This document shows, piece by piece, positions 40,190-48,345 of a stretch of DNA of 64,000 nucleotides. The notes under the pieces are model-generated. The model saw only the letters and a list, made by a program, of their open reading frames with translations. It searched no databases and had not been told where the DNA came from. The translations under genes were made by a program, and so were the position numbers. How positions within the stretch are numbered: the first letter of the stretch is position 1; the number at the start of each line of letters is the position of its first letter. Source of the stretch: Streptomyces sp. DSM 15324 (GTDB taxonomy: Bacteria; Actinomycetota; Actinomycetes; Streptomycetales; Streptomycetaceae); assembly GCF_001514285.1 (NCBI RefSeq), contig NZ_KQ949036.1:62001-126000 (forward strand). Direction: 5' to 3'.

Positions 40190-40852
40190 GTGAACAAGGC
40201 GCAGCTCGTAGAAGCGATTGCCGACAAGCTGGGCGGCCGCCAGCAGGCCGCCGACGCGGTCGACGCGGTCCTGGACGCCATCGTCCGCGCGACCGTCGCC
40301 GGGGACCGGGTCTCGGTCACCGGCTTCGGTTCGTTCGAGAAGGTCGACCGGCCGGCCCGTTACGCTCGCAACCCCCAGACGGGCGAGCGTGTTCGGGTCA
40401 AGAAGACGTCCGTGCCGCGCTTCCGCGCAGGTCAGGGCTTCAAGGACCTGGTGAGTGGCTCCAAGAAGCTGCCGCGCGGCGGCGAGGTCGCCGTCAAGAA
40501 GGCCCCCAAGGGCAGCCTCACCGGCGGCGCCTCCGCCACGGTCAAGAAGGCCGCGGCGAAGAAGGCCACCACCAAGGCCGCCGCCGCGAAGAAGACGACC
40601 GCCGCGAAGAAGACCACGGCCGCCGCCGCGAAGAAGACCACGGCCGCCGCGAAGAAGACCACGGCCGCCGCCAAGAAGACGACCGCCGCGGCGAAGAAGA
40701 CCGCTGCCGCCGCCAAGAAGACGACCGCCACCAAGTCGGCCGCCGCGAAGAAGACCACCCCGGCGACGAAGGCCACCGCCAAGAAGGCCCCGGCCAAGAA
40801 GTCGACCGCCCGCAAGACCACCGCCAAGAAGGCCACCGCCCGCCCGTCGTAG
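40190..40852 (+). CDS. hupS: HU-family nucleoid protein with histone-like tail (HupS type)
   Basis: The 220-residue protein fuses a normal HU domain (1-95; MNKAQLVEAIADKLGGRQQA, GFGSFEKVDRPARYARNPQTG, VPRFRAGQGFKDLV) to a tail (about 100-220) made of Lys, Ala and Thr in repeated KKTTAA-type units, like histone H1. HupS compacts DNA, especially in spores, and is expressed in sporulating hyphae in Streptomyces. GTG at 40190 follows AAGGGGAAGAC. TATATAT near 40120 is the most AT-rich promoter-like stretch nearby. The tail is encoded by near-repeats of GCC/AAG/ACC codons and is prone to slippage between strains. Confidence 0.95.
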   Translation: MNKAQLVEAIADKLGGRQQAADAVDAVLDAIVRATVAGDRVSVTGFGSFEKVDRPARYARNPQTGERVRVKKTSVPRFRAGQGFKDLVSGSKKLPRGGEVAVKKAPKGSLTGGASATVKKAAAKKATTKAAAAKKTTAAKKTTAAAAKKTTAAAKKTTAAAKKTTAAAKKTAAAAKKTTATKSAAAKKTTPATKATAKKAPAKKSTARKTTAKKATARPS

Positions 40853-40873
40853 GACCGACGGCACCAAGGGCAC

Positions 40874-40919
40874 TCACGCGCCGGGCCGGACTCCCTCACG
40901 GAGCCCGGCCCGCGGCGTG
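40874..40919 (+). terminator. probable hupS terminator
   Basis: A long imperfect stem runs from CACGCGCCGGGCCGG to CCGGCCCGCGGCGTG around CTCC/GGAG and a CTCAC loop, 22 bases after hupS. It also lies just before the end of the convergent 67-residue gene. Confidence 0.65.
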
Positions 40920-40935
40920 TTCAGGGGGCGGGCGC

Positions 40936-41139
40936 TCAGAAGGTCTGGAGCGTCACCAGGGTGATCCGCGGGCTCCCCTTCGGCCCCTCCACCTCGATCC
41001 GCACCCGCTGCCCCGGCCGCAGCAGCCGCAGCCCGCCCGCGTCGAACGCCGGCGCGTCGAAGGGCACCGGAGTGCCGTCGTCGAGCAGCACCTGCCCGCT
41101 GCGGGTGTCGGGGTCGTACGTGTATGCGGTCGCCTGCAT
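40936..41139 (-). CDS. 67-residue small beta-rich protein
   Basis: The product is MQATAYTYDPDTRSGQVLLD, then DGTPVPFDAPAFDAGGLRLL and RPGQRVRIEVEG with an end LVTLQTF. The order of strands with G-x-V-x-x-DDGTPVPF and RPGQRVRIE recalls an OB/cold-shock-like barrel, though the nucleic-acid-binding RNP motifs are not obvious. It starts ATG, nine bases after the cofC stop on the same strand, so the two form an operon. It is conserved in Streptomyces as far as I recall; function unknown. Confidence 0.78.
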   Translation of the reverse strand: MQATAYTYDPDTRSGQVLLDDGTPVPFDAPAFDAGGLRLLRPGQRVRIEVEGPKGSPRITLVTLQTF

Positions 41140-41148
41140 GGGTCGAGC

Positions 41149-41787
41149 CTACTGCCCGATACCGAGCAGCCGCGCCGCCGCCGCGGCCGTCCGGGGACCC
41201 ACCCCCAGCGCCAGCGCCGCGCGCAGGTCCGCGCCGGTGTCCACGTCCTGGCGCACCGAATCGACCGAGGCGAGCCGGAGTTCTTTCGCGCCCGACGCGT
41301 GATGACGGGCGCGGGAATCCGTGCCGAATGCGGGGAGCAATTCACGGTCCGCCGAGACGGCCAGCAGAGTGGTGCCGATTCCCGCCGCATCGGCGAGAAA
41401 TGCGCGCGGGAATTCCGCCGCCGCATCGAGAACGCGCGCCAATTCCTCCGGGCGCAGTGCGGGGAGATCCGCGTTGAGCGCCGCGAGAGGAGTTCCGGGC
41501 CGCAGACGCCGTACGGCGGCGGCAGCGTGCGCGAGCGCCGCGTTCAGACCCGTGCGCGGCTCGTCGGGCACGATCCGGGCCCCCAGGGCGGCCAGCGCGT
41601 GCCCCGCCGGCTGGTCGTCCGTGACGACCACCACATCCCGTACGGCCGCGCAGGCCAGCGCCGCCGCCACCGTGTCCTCGGCGAACGCCAGGGCCAGCCC
41701 GGGGCGCAGCTCGTCCCCGGCTGTGTCCGCGAGCCTGCTCTTGGCCAGCGCCAAGGGCTTCAGGGGTATGACCAAGGTCCACTGCAC
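41149..41787 (-). CDS. cofC: 2-phospho-L-lactate (phosphoenolpyruvate) guanylyltransferase
   Basis: CofC/FbiD couples 2-phospholactate or phosphoenolpyruvate to GTP in coenzyme F420 synthesis. The 212-residue protein begins MQWTLVIPLKPLALAKSRLA (nucleotidyltransferase N-motif), has VVVVTDDQPAGHALAALGA, PDEPRTGLNAALAHAAA, LNADLPALRPEELARVLDA and the C-terminal TDSRARHHASGAKELRL typical of CofC. GTG at 41787 fits the family length. A GGAGAGG lies about 13 bases upstream. It is divergent from the acyltransferase gene. Confidence 0.9.
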   Translation of the reverse strand: MQWTLVIPLKPLALAKSRLADTAGDELRPGLALAFAEDTVAAALACAAVRDVVVVTDDQPAGHALAALGARIVPDEPRTGLNAALAHAAAAVRRLRPGTPLAALNADLPALRPEELARVLDAAAEFPRAFLADAAGIGTTLLAVSADRELLPAFGTDSRARHHASGAKELRLASVDSVRQDVDTGADLRAALALGVGPRTAAAAARLLGIGQ

Positions 41788-41908
41788 CGGCGTACCGTCC
41801 CCTCTCCTGTCGCGGCCATTGTCACCCGGTCCATCGGCACGCCGACGCGTCGGGCGTACGGTGTTCTCGACAGACCGGCTGCCTGGGGCGACACTTGTGC
41901 GGCTCGCA

Positions 41909-41970
41909 GGCTCCGAGAGAAGCCCCGAGCGAAGTGCCGAGAGAAGTACCGGGAGAAGTCCCAGAGGGAA
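41909..41970 (+). repeat. short imperfect GAGAAGT repeats upstream of the acyltransferase gene
   Basis: Four to five imperfect units of about 12 bases (CCGAGAGAAGCC, CGAGCGAAGTG, CCGAGAGAAGTAC, CGGGAGAAGTCC) run up to the ribosome binding site of the acyltransferase. They are purine-rich and resemble repeated Shine-Dalgarno-like or protein-binding elements. Translated in the acyltransferase frame they give a lysine/arginine/glutamate-rich extension, but no start is there. Confidence 0.6.
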
Positions 41971-41979
41971 GGTGTCCGC

Positions 41980-42780
41980 GTGCCCCGCCGCAGAATCGGC
42001 TTCTGGTACCGCTTCGCAGCGGTCCTCTGCAAACCCTGGCTGGTGGTTCTGATCAAGCGGGACTGGCGCGGAATGGAGCACATTCCGGCCGAGGGTGGAT
42101 TCATCACCGCCGTGAACCACAATTCACACGTCGACCCGTTCGCCTACGCGCACTACCAGTACAACACCGGACGGGTGCCGCGGTTCCTGGCGAAGAGCGG
42201 GCTCTTCAAGAAGGGGTTCGTCGGCGCCGCGATGCGCGGCACCGGGCAGATCCCCGTCTACCGCGAGTCCACGGACGCGCTGAGCGCCTTCCGGGCCGCG
42301 ATCGACGCGGTGGAGCGCGGCGAGTGCGTCGCCTTCTACCCCGAGGGCACCATCACCCGCGATCCGGACCTGTGGCCCATGACGGCCAAGACGGGCGCCG
42401 CGCGGGTCGCGCTCCAGACCAAGTGCCCCGTGATCCCCGTCGCCCAGTGGGGCGCCAACGAGCTGCTGCCGCCGTACAGCAGCAAGCCGCACCTCTTCCC
42501 GCGCAAGACCCACCATGTGCTCGCGGGCCCGCCCGTGGACCTCACGCGCTTCTACGGCCAGGAGATGACCGCGGACGTCCTCAAGGAGGCCACGGAGGTC
42601 ATCATGGCGGCCGTCACCCGCCAGCTGGAGGAGATCCGCGGCGAGAAGGCGCCCGAGACGCCCTACGATCCGCGCCAGGAGCGGATCGAGCAGCGGCGCC
42701 GCACCGAGGCGGAGACCGGCGCGCAGACCGCCGCCCAGACCGGTGCGCAGTCCAGTCACGAGGGGGAGAACAGCAAGTGA
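41980..42780 (+). CDS. 1-acyl-sn-glycerol-3-phosphate acyltransferase-like
   Basis: The 266-residue PlsC-family enzyme should acylate lysophosphatidate in phospholipid synthesis at the membrane. It has the HX4D box NHNSHVDPF, FLAKSGLFKKGFVG, GTGQIPVYRES and FYPEGTITRDP. The C-terminal 60 residues are charged and Gln/Thr-rich. GTG at 41980 is chosen because GAGGGAAGG lies seven bases upstream. It overlaps gpsA by four bases (GTGA), so the two lipid-precursor genes are translationally coupled. Confidence 0.92.
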   Translation: MPRRRIGFWYRFAAVLCKPWLVVLIKRDWRGMEHIPAEGGFITAVNHNSHVDPFAYAHYQYNTGRVPRFLAKSGLFKKGFVGAAMRGTGQIPVYRESTDALSAFRAAIDAVERGECVAFYPEGTITRDPDLWPMTAKTGAARVALQTKCPVIPVAQWGANELLPPYSSKPHLFPRKTHHVLAGPPVDLTRFYGQEMTADVLKEATEVIMAAVTRQLEEIRGEKAPETPYDPRQERIEQRRRTEAETGAQTAAQTGAQSSHEGENSK

Positions 42781-43787
42781 GCAAGTCCGTCAAGGCGGCC
42801 GTCTTCGGTACCGGATCCTGGGGGACCGCCTTCGGCACGGTCCTCGCCGACGCGGGCTGCGAGGTGACATTGTGGTCGCGCCGCCCCGAGCTCGCCGAGG
42901 CGGTCAACTCCACCCGGACCAACCCGGACTACCTGCCCGGCGTCGAGCTGCCCGAGAACCTCCGGGCCACCGCCGACGCGGCCGAGGCCGCCCGCGGCGC
43001 CGACTTCACCGTCCTCGCGATCCCCTCCCAGACCCTGCGCGCCAACCTCGCCGAGTGGACCCCGCTGCTCGCCCCGCACACCGTCCTCGTCTCCCTGATG
43101 AAGGGCGTCGAACTCGGCACGACCATGCGGATGAGCGAGGTCATCGAGGACGTCGCCAAGGTCGGCCGGGACCGCGTCGCCGTGGTCACCGGGCCCAACC
43201 TGGCCCGTGAGATCGCCTCCCGGATGCCGGCCGCGTCCGTGGTCGCCTGCACCGACGAAACCGTCGCCCGGACGCTCCAGACCGCCTGCCACACGCCGTA
43301 CTTCCGCCCCTACACCAACACCGACGTGGTCGGCTGCGAGCTGGGCGGCGCGGTCAAGAACGTCATCGGCCTGGCCGTCGGCATCGCGGACGGCATGGGG
43401 CTCGGCGACAACGCCAAGGGCTCCCTCATCACCCGCGGGCTCGCCGAGACCACCCGCCTCGGTCTGGCGATGGGCGCCGACCCGCTCACCTTCGCCGGGC
43501 TCGCCGGTCTCGGCGACCTGGTGGCGACCTGCTCCTCACCGCTGTCCCGCAACCACACCTTCGGCACCAACCTCGGCAAGGGCATGACCCTCCAGGAGAC
43601 CATCGCGGTCACCAAGCAGACCGCCGAGGGCGTCAAGTCCTGCGAGTCGGTGGCCGATCTGGCCCGCCGGCACGGTGTCGACATGCCCATCACCGAGACG
43701 GTCGTCGACATCGTCCACGAGGGCAAGCCGCCGGTCGTCGCGCTCAAGGAGCTGATGTCGCGCAGCGCGAAACCCGAACGACGCTGA
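42777..43787 (+). CDS. gpsA: glycerol-3-phosphate dehydrogenase [NAD(P)+]
   Basis: GpsA reduces dihydroxyacetone phosphate to sn-glycerol-3-phosphate for phospholipids. The 336-residue protein has the dinucleotide-binding AAVFGTGSWGTAFGTVLADAG, VLAIPSQTLRANL, LMKGVELGT, VVTGPNLAREIASR, the catalytic GGAVKNVIGLAVGI lysine region and GLAGLGDLVATCSSPLSRN. GTG at 42777 overlaps the acyltransferase stop. The order acyltransferase-gpsA-ddl is usual in Streptomyces. Confidence 0.96.
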   Translation: MSKSVKAAVFGTGSWGTAFGTVLADAGCEVTLWSRRPELAEAVNSTRTNPDYLPGVELPENLRATADAAEAARGADFTVLAIPSQTLRANLAEWTPLLAPHTVLVSLMKGVELGTTMRMSEVIEDVAKVGRDRVAVVTGPNLAREIASRMPAASVVACTDETVARTLQTACHTPYFRPYTNTDVVGCELGGAVKNVIGLAVGIADGMGLGDNAKGSLITRGLAETTRLGLAMGADPLTFAGLAGLGDLVATCSSPLSRNHTFGTNLGKGMTLQETIAVTKQTAEGVKSCESVADLARRHGVDMPITETVVDIVHEGKPPVVALKELMSRSAKPERR

Positions 43788-43807
43788 GCGAACCCGGCGG
43801 GTGGCCG

Positions 43808-43837
43808 CTGACTCCCGGCCCTACCACCGGGTACTCT
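43808..43837 (+). promoter_or_regulatory. possible promoter of ddl
   Basis: CTGACT (43808-43813) and TACTCT (43832-43837) are 18 bases apart, and a transcript starting seven bases later would begin about three bases before the ddl ATG at 43847. This would give a nearly leaderless mRNA, in line with the missing ribosome binding site. Confidence 0.4.
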
Positions 43838-43846
43838 CAAGCCGAT

Positions 43847-45004
43847 ATGAGCACCGAGAACCTCCCCCAGAACCCCGAGCAGCCCCCGCGCAAGCCGCGG
43901 GTGGCCGTCGTGTCCGGTGGCCGCAGCTCCGAACACGGGATCTCCGTGGTCACCGCCGGCGCCGTCCTGAAGGCCATCGACCGGACCAAGTACGAGGTCC
44001 TGCCGATCGGCATCACCCGGGACGGGCGCTGGGCCCTCATCGCCGACGACCCCGAGCGCATGGCGATCACCGACCGCCGTACGCCCGACATCGAGGCGCT
44101 CGCCGAGTCGCAGGAGGGCGGCGTGGTGCTCCCCGTCGACCCGGCCAACCGCGAAGTCGTCTACAGCGAACCGGGATCGGTGCCCAAGGCGCTCGGCGAG
44201 GTCGACGTGGTCTTCCCCGTGCTGCACGGCCCCTACGGCGAGGACGGCACCCTCCAGGGTCTGCTGGAACTCTCCGGTGTCCCGTACGTCGGCTCGGGCG
44301 TGCTCGCCTCGGCCGTCGGCCAGGACAAGGAGTACATGAAGCGGGTGTTCACCTCCTTCGGGCTCAAGGTCGGCCCGTACGTGGTGATCCGGCCCCGCGA
44401 GTGGGAGCGGGACGAGTCCGCCGCCCGCAAGAAGATCGTGGACTTCGCCGGCGAGCACGGCTGGCCGCTGTTCGTGAAGCCCGCGCGCGCGGGTTCGTCG
44501 ATCGGCATCACCAAGGTCGACGACCTGTCCGGCCTGGACGAGGCGATCGCCGAGGCGCAGCGCCACGACCCGAAGATCCTGGTCGAGGCGGCCGTACGGG
44601 GCCGGGAGATCGAGTGCGGGGTCCTGGAGTTCGAGGACGGCCCGCGGGCCTCCGTCCCGGCCGAGATCCCGCCGCCGGACGCGCACGCGTACTACGACTT
44701 CGAGGCGAAGTACATCGACTCCACGCCCGGCATCGTCCCGGCGCCGCTCACCCCGGAGGAGACCGCCGAGGTCCGCCGGCTCGCCGTGGACGCCTTCGAG
44801 GCGGCCTCCTGCGAGGGCCTGGTCCGCGCGGACTTCTTCCTCACGGAGGAGGGCGACTTCGTCATCAACGAGATCAACACCATGCCGGGCTTCACCCCGA
44901 TCTCGATGTACCCGGCGATGTGGCAGGCGACGGGCATCGGCTACGAGGAACTGGTCGACCGGCTGATCCAGGCGGCGCTGCGCCGCTCCACGGGGCTCAG
45001 GTAG
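43847..45004 (+). CDS. ddl: D-alanine--D-alanine ligase
   Basis: Ddl makes the D-Ala-D-Ala end of peptidoglycan precursors with ATP. The 385-residue ATP-grasp protein has VAVVSGGRSSEHGISVVTAG, VFPVLHGPYGEDGTLQGLLE, PYVGSGVLASAVGQDKEYMK, FVKPARAGSSIGITKV, and the metal-binding end FVINEINTMPGFTPISMYP. It is of the ordinary D-Ala type: the HGPYGEDGT region and the downstream YDFEAKY loop fit susceptible ligases rather than VanA-type D-Ala-D-Lac enzymes, as judged by eye. No clear ribosome binding site precedes ATG 43847. Confidence 0.94.
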   Translation: MSTENLPQNPEQPPRKPRVAVVSGGRSSEHGISVVTAGAVLKAIDRTKYEVLPIGITRDGRWALIADDPERMAITDRRTPDIEALAESQEGGVVLPVDPANREVVYSEPGSVPKALGEVDVVFPVLHGPYGEDGTLQGLLELSGVPYVGSGVLASAVGQDKEYMKRVFTSFGLKVGPYVVIRPREWERDESAARKKIVDFAGEHGWPLFVKPARAGSSIGITKVDDLSGLDEAIAEAQRHDPKILVEAAVRGREIECGVLEFEDGPRASVPAEIPPPDAHAYYDFEAKYIDSTPGIVPAPLTPEETAEVRRLAVDAFEAASCEGLVRADFFLTEEGDFVINEINTMPGFTPISMYPAMWQATGIGYEELVDRLIQAALRRSTGLR

Positions 45005-45012
45005 TCCACCGC

Positions 45013-45044
45013 AAGGGGTGCGGGGAGCTGCGCGAGCGACCCCG
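45013..45044 (+). repeat. dispersed GC-rich intergenic repeat, copy C
   Basis: AAGGGGTGCGGGGAGCTGCG followed by CGAGCGACCCCG matches the shared pattern. It lies nine bases past ddl, where it could act as a transcript end, with GGGGT/ACCCC arms. Confidence 0.6.
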
Positions 45045-45085
45045 CACCGCCCGCCCCCGCCGCGCGACCGCGCCCCTCACGGCGC

Positions 45086-45598
45086 TCAGTCGGCGATCCC
45101 TTTCGGCACCTGCTTCTTGATCGCCGACGCCAGGTCGATCAGCACCGAAGAGCTGTCCGCGTCCTTCGGCACCGTCACCTCGACATAGGCGAGACGGCCG
45201 GCCGTGGTGAAGCGGTACCCCCCGCCGTCCCGCTTCTCCATCAGCCAGTCGACCCCGTTCACGCCGCCGGCCACCGCGTCCGCGTCCTGGCCCTGCGCCA
45301 CCTTCGGGTCCACCATCTTCGGCGGCCGTTCCACACCGCAGCGCAGTATGATCGCCGGGTCCCCCCAGCCCGCGGTCAGTGCGGAGGCGGGCTCGGGATC
45401 CCGGCGGCCCCGGCCGTCCACCTTCGACGGCAGTGCCTCGTCCAGGTCGCGGCACAGCTTCACGGTCTTCGCCGTGGGACGGGGAACCGCCGCCGACGTG
45501 CCGCCGTCTGCCGAGGAGCAGCCCACGGCGGCGCAGAGCAGAACGAGCGCGGGCAGGCGGGCGGGCAGACCACCGGGCCGGTGACGGAAAAGGTTCAC
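45086..45598 (-). CDS. DUF3515 lipoprotein
   Basis: This 170-residue protein has a lipoprotein signal (residues 1-28, LLCAAVGCSS with the lipidated Cys) and a DUF3515-type domain: VKLCRDLDEALPSKVDGRGR, PASALTAGWGDPAIILRCGV, GVNGVDWLMEKRDGGGYRFT and RLAYVEVTVPKDADSSSVLI. Two or three cysteines of the mature part may form a disulfide. It should be attached to the outer face of the membrane. Function unknown. GTG at 45598 is the start. It is followed by the AsnC-like gene upstream on the same strand with a 20-base gap, so cotranscription is likely. Confidence 0.88.
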   Translation of the reverse strand: MNLFRHRPGGLPARLPALVLLCAAVGCSSADGGTSAAVPRPTAKTVKLCRDLDEALPSKVDGRGRRDPEPASALTAGWGDPAIILRCGVERPPKMVDPKVAQGQDADAVAGGVNGVDWLMEKRDGGGYRFTTAGRLAYVEVTVPKDADSSSVLIDLASAIKKQVPKGIAD

Positions 45599-45618
45599 CG
45601 GCCAAGGGTAGACGGGGG

Positions 45619-45852
45619 CTACAGATGCACGACCGGACAGGTCAGGGTGCGGGTGATCCCGTCCACCTGCTGGACCTTGGCGACCACCAGTCTGCCGAGG
45701 TCGTCGACCGTGTCGGCTTGGGCCCGCACGATCACGTCGTACGGACCCGTCACGTCCTCGGCCTGGACGACCCCAGGAATCTTGCTGATCTCCTCGGCGA
45801 CGGTCGACGCTTTGCCGACCTCCGTCTGGATCAGGATGTACGCCTGTACCAC
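45619..45852 (-). CDS. Lrp/AsnC ligand-binding domain (RAM) protein
   Basis: The 77-residue protein is only the effector-binding alpha/beta RAM domain of Lrp/AsnC regulators (VQAYILIQTEVGKASTVAEE, VQAEDVTGPYDVIVRAQADT, DGITRTLTCPVV) without a DNA-binding part. Stand-alone RAM proteins form higher oligomers and bind amino acids. GTG at 45852 with GGAGG four bases upstream is a strong start. It is divergent from thiL and upstream of the DUF3515 lipoprotein gene on the same strand. Confidence 0.93.
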   Translation of the reverse strand: MVQAYILIQTEVGKASTVAEEISKIPGVVQAEDVTGPYDVIVRAQADTVDDLGRLVVAKVQQVDGITRTLTCPVVHL

Positions 45853-46094
45853 GGAACCTCCAGGGCGGCCACGAGGATCATGTGGGGAAAAGGAACGCCA
45901 CGGTATCGCGTCGCCGCGTGCCACGGGGAGACCCGCGGGACGCACGGCCCCCGTGCCGGGGTGCAGGGATGGCAGAGGTTGACGGTCACGTCGGCCGTCC
46001 CGGTAGGGCGGGCCGTCTCGGCCCCCTCGACCGTATCGAGGACACTGGTGCTGCGCGACCGGGCACGGACAGGGACAGAAGGGGCGAAAGGGAA

Positions 46095-47063
46095 ATGAAG
46101 GGCACTGTTGGTGAGCTCGGGGAGTTCGGGCTCATCAGGGAGCTCACCTCCCGTCTCACCACCACCTCCGCGGTGCGGGTCGGCCCCGGCGACGACGCCG
46201 CGGTGGTGGCCGCGCCCGACCGCCGAGTCGTGGCCAGCACCGACATCCTGCTGGAGGGCCGGCACTTCCGCCGGGACTGGTCCACGGCCTACGACGTCGG
46301 CCGCAAGGCCGCCGCCCAGAACCTGGCCGACATCGCCGCGATGGGCGCGGTGCCGACCGCGCTGCTGCTCGGCCTCGTCGTGCCCGCCGAGCTGCCGGTG
46401 ACCTGGCCGAGCGAGCTGATGGACGGCATCCGCGACGAGTGCCAGGTGGCGGGCGCCTCCGTGGTCGGCGGCGATGTCGTACGGGGCGACATGATCATGG
46501 TGTCGATCACCGCGCTCGGCGATCTGCGCAACCAGGAGCCGGTCACCCGGGGGGGAGCCCAGCCCGGAGACCTGGTCGCGGTGACCGGCTGGCTCGGCTG
46601 GTCCGCCGCCGGGTACGCGGTCCTCTCCCGCGGCTTCCGCTCCCCCCGCGCCTTCGTCGAGGCCCACCGCCGCCCCGAACCGCCGTACCACGCGGGCCCG
46701 GCCGCGGCGGCCCTCGGCGCGACCGCGATGTGCGACGTCAGCGACGGACTGATCGCCGACCTCGGGCACATCGCCGAGGCCAGCAAGGTCCGCATCGACA
46801 TCCGTTCCGGCGCCATCGACATCCCCACCCAGATGAACGACATCGGGTCGGCCGTCGGCGTGGACCCCATCCAGTGGGTGCTGACCGGGGGAGAGGACCA
46901 CGCGATCGTGGCGACCTTCCCGCCGGACGTGAAGCTGCCCGCCCGCTGGAAGGTGATCGGCGAGGTCCTCAACCCCTCCGCGCTGCCCCAGGTGACCGTC
47001 GACGGGGCACCCTGGACCCGGCAGGGCGGCTGGGACCACTTCGGGGACATAGAAGGAGCGTGA
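46095..47063 (+). CDS. thiL: thiamine-monophosphate kinase
   Basis: ThiL phosphorylates thiamine monophosphate to thiamine diphosphate. The 322-residue PurM-like protein has VGPGDDAAVVAAPDRRVVAS, STDILLEGRHFRRDW, QNLADIAAMGAVPTALL, AGASVVGGDVVRGD and CDVSDGLIADLGHIAEASKV. ATG at 46095 follows AAAGGGA. It is operonic with thiD. No TPP riboswitch fold (CTGAGA/ACCTGATCTGG) was recognised upstream. Confidence 0.94.
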   Translation: MKGTVGELGEFGLIRELTSRLTTTSAVRVGPGDDAAVVAAPDRRVVASTDILLEGRHFRRDWSTAYDVGRKAAAQNLADIAAMGAVPTALLLGLVVPAELPVTWPSELMDGIRDECQVAGASVVGGDVVRGDMIMVSITALGDLRNQEPVTRGGAQPGDLVAVTGWLGWSAAGYAVLSRGFRSPRAFVEAHRRPEPPYHAGPAAAALGATAMCDVSDGLIADLGHIAEASKVRIDIRSGAIDIPTQMNDIGSAVGVDPIQWVLTGGEDHAIVATFPPDVKLPARWKVIGEVLNPSALPQVTVDGAPWTRQGGWDHFGDIEGA

Positions 47064-47068
47064 GGACG

Positions 47069-47863
<795 letters not shown>

Positions 47864-47884
47864 GCCGCACGGGCACAGCAAGAA

Positions 47885-47909
47885 GCCGGCCCACACGAGG
47901 TGGACCGGC
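47885..47909. terminator. terminator between thiD and rpmB
   Basis: GCCGGCCCAC and GTGGACCGGC pair with one mismatch around ACGAG. On the minus strand it is followed by TTCTTGC, fitting the rpmB end; on the plus strand it may also end thiLD. Confidence 0.7.
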
Positions 47910-47951
47910 TCGTTGCGGCGAACCAGCAGTGGCCGCGCACTCAGCAGTGCG

Positions 47952-48137
47952 TCAGCGCGAGACCTTGCCGGCCTTGATGCACGAGGTGCAGGCGTTCACG
48001 CGCTTCGGCGTCCCGCCGACCACGGTACGCACACGCTGGATGTTCGGGTTCCAGCGGCGGGACGTACGGCGGTGCGAGTGCGAGATGTTGTTGCCGAAGC
48101 CCGGCCCCTTGCCGCAGACGTCGCAGTTGGCAGCCAC
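47952..48137 (-). CDS. rpmB: ribosomal protein L28 (zinc-binding form)
   Basis: The 61-residue L28 starts MAANCDVCGKGPGFGNNISH and ends CTSCIKAGKVSR. Two CxxC pairs (Cys5/Cys8 and Cys50/Cys53 by count) show the C+ zinc form; Streptomyces usually has a C- paralog induced by Zur under zinc limitation. GTG at 48137 follows GGAG. It is monocistronic and divergent from the DAK2 gene over 208 bases, which contain the palindrome CCCGATCGGATCGGG at about 48238. Confidence 0.95.
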   Translation of the reverse strand: MAANCDVCGKGPGFGNNISHSHRRTSRRWNPNIQRVRTVVGGTPKRVNACTSCIKAGKVSR

Positions 48138-48345
48138 GGGTCACTCCAAAGACTTCAGATGCACTTACGGTGGATCCCGGCATGCCGGGATCGAGATCAC
48201 AGGATCAGAGATCTTGGTGGCGTAGCCAGGGGAATGGCCCGATCGGATCGGGCAACCGGAGCAGCATACAACGACTGCGCCAGTAGAACGAAACTACCAC
48301 GGCTGCTCTACGCTGCGTGCAGTCCAGCAGCTCAGGGAGGCGCAG

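Noticed and set aside
40532..40850. Tandem short repeats that might be a satellite or CRISPR-like tract
   Set aside because: They are in frame and code the Lys/Ala/Thr tail of HupS.
45853..46094. TPP riboswitch before thiL
   Set aside because: The conserved CTGAGA and ACC-GATC-TGG type elements were not found; thiL in actinobacteria is commonly not riboswitch-controlled.
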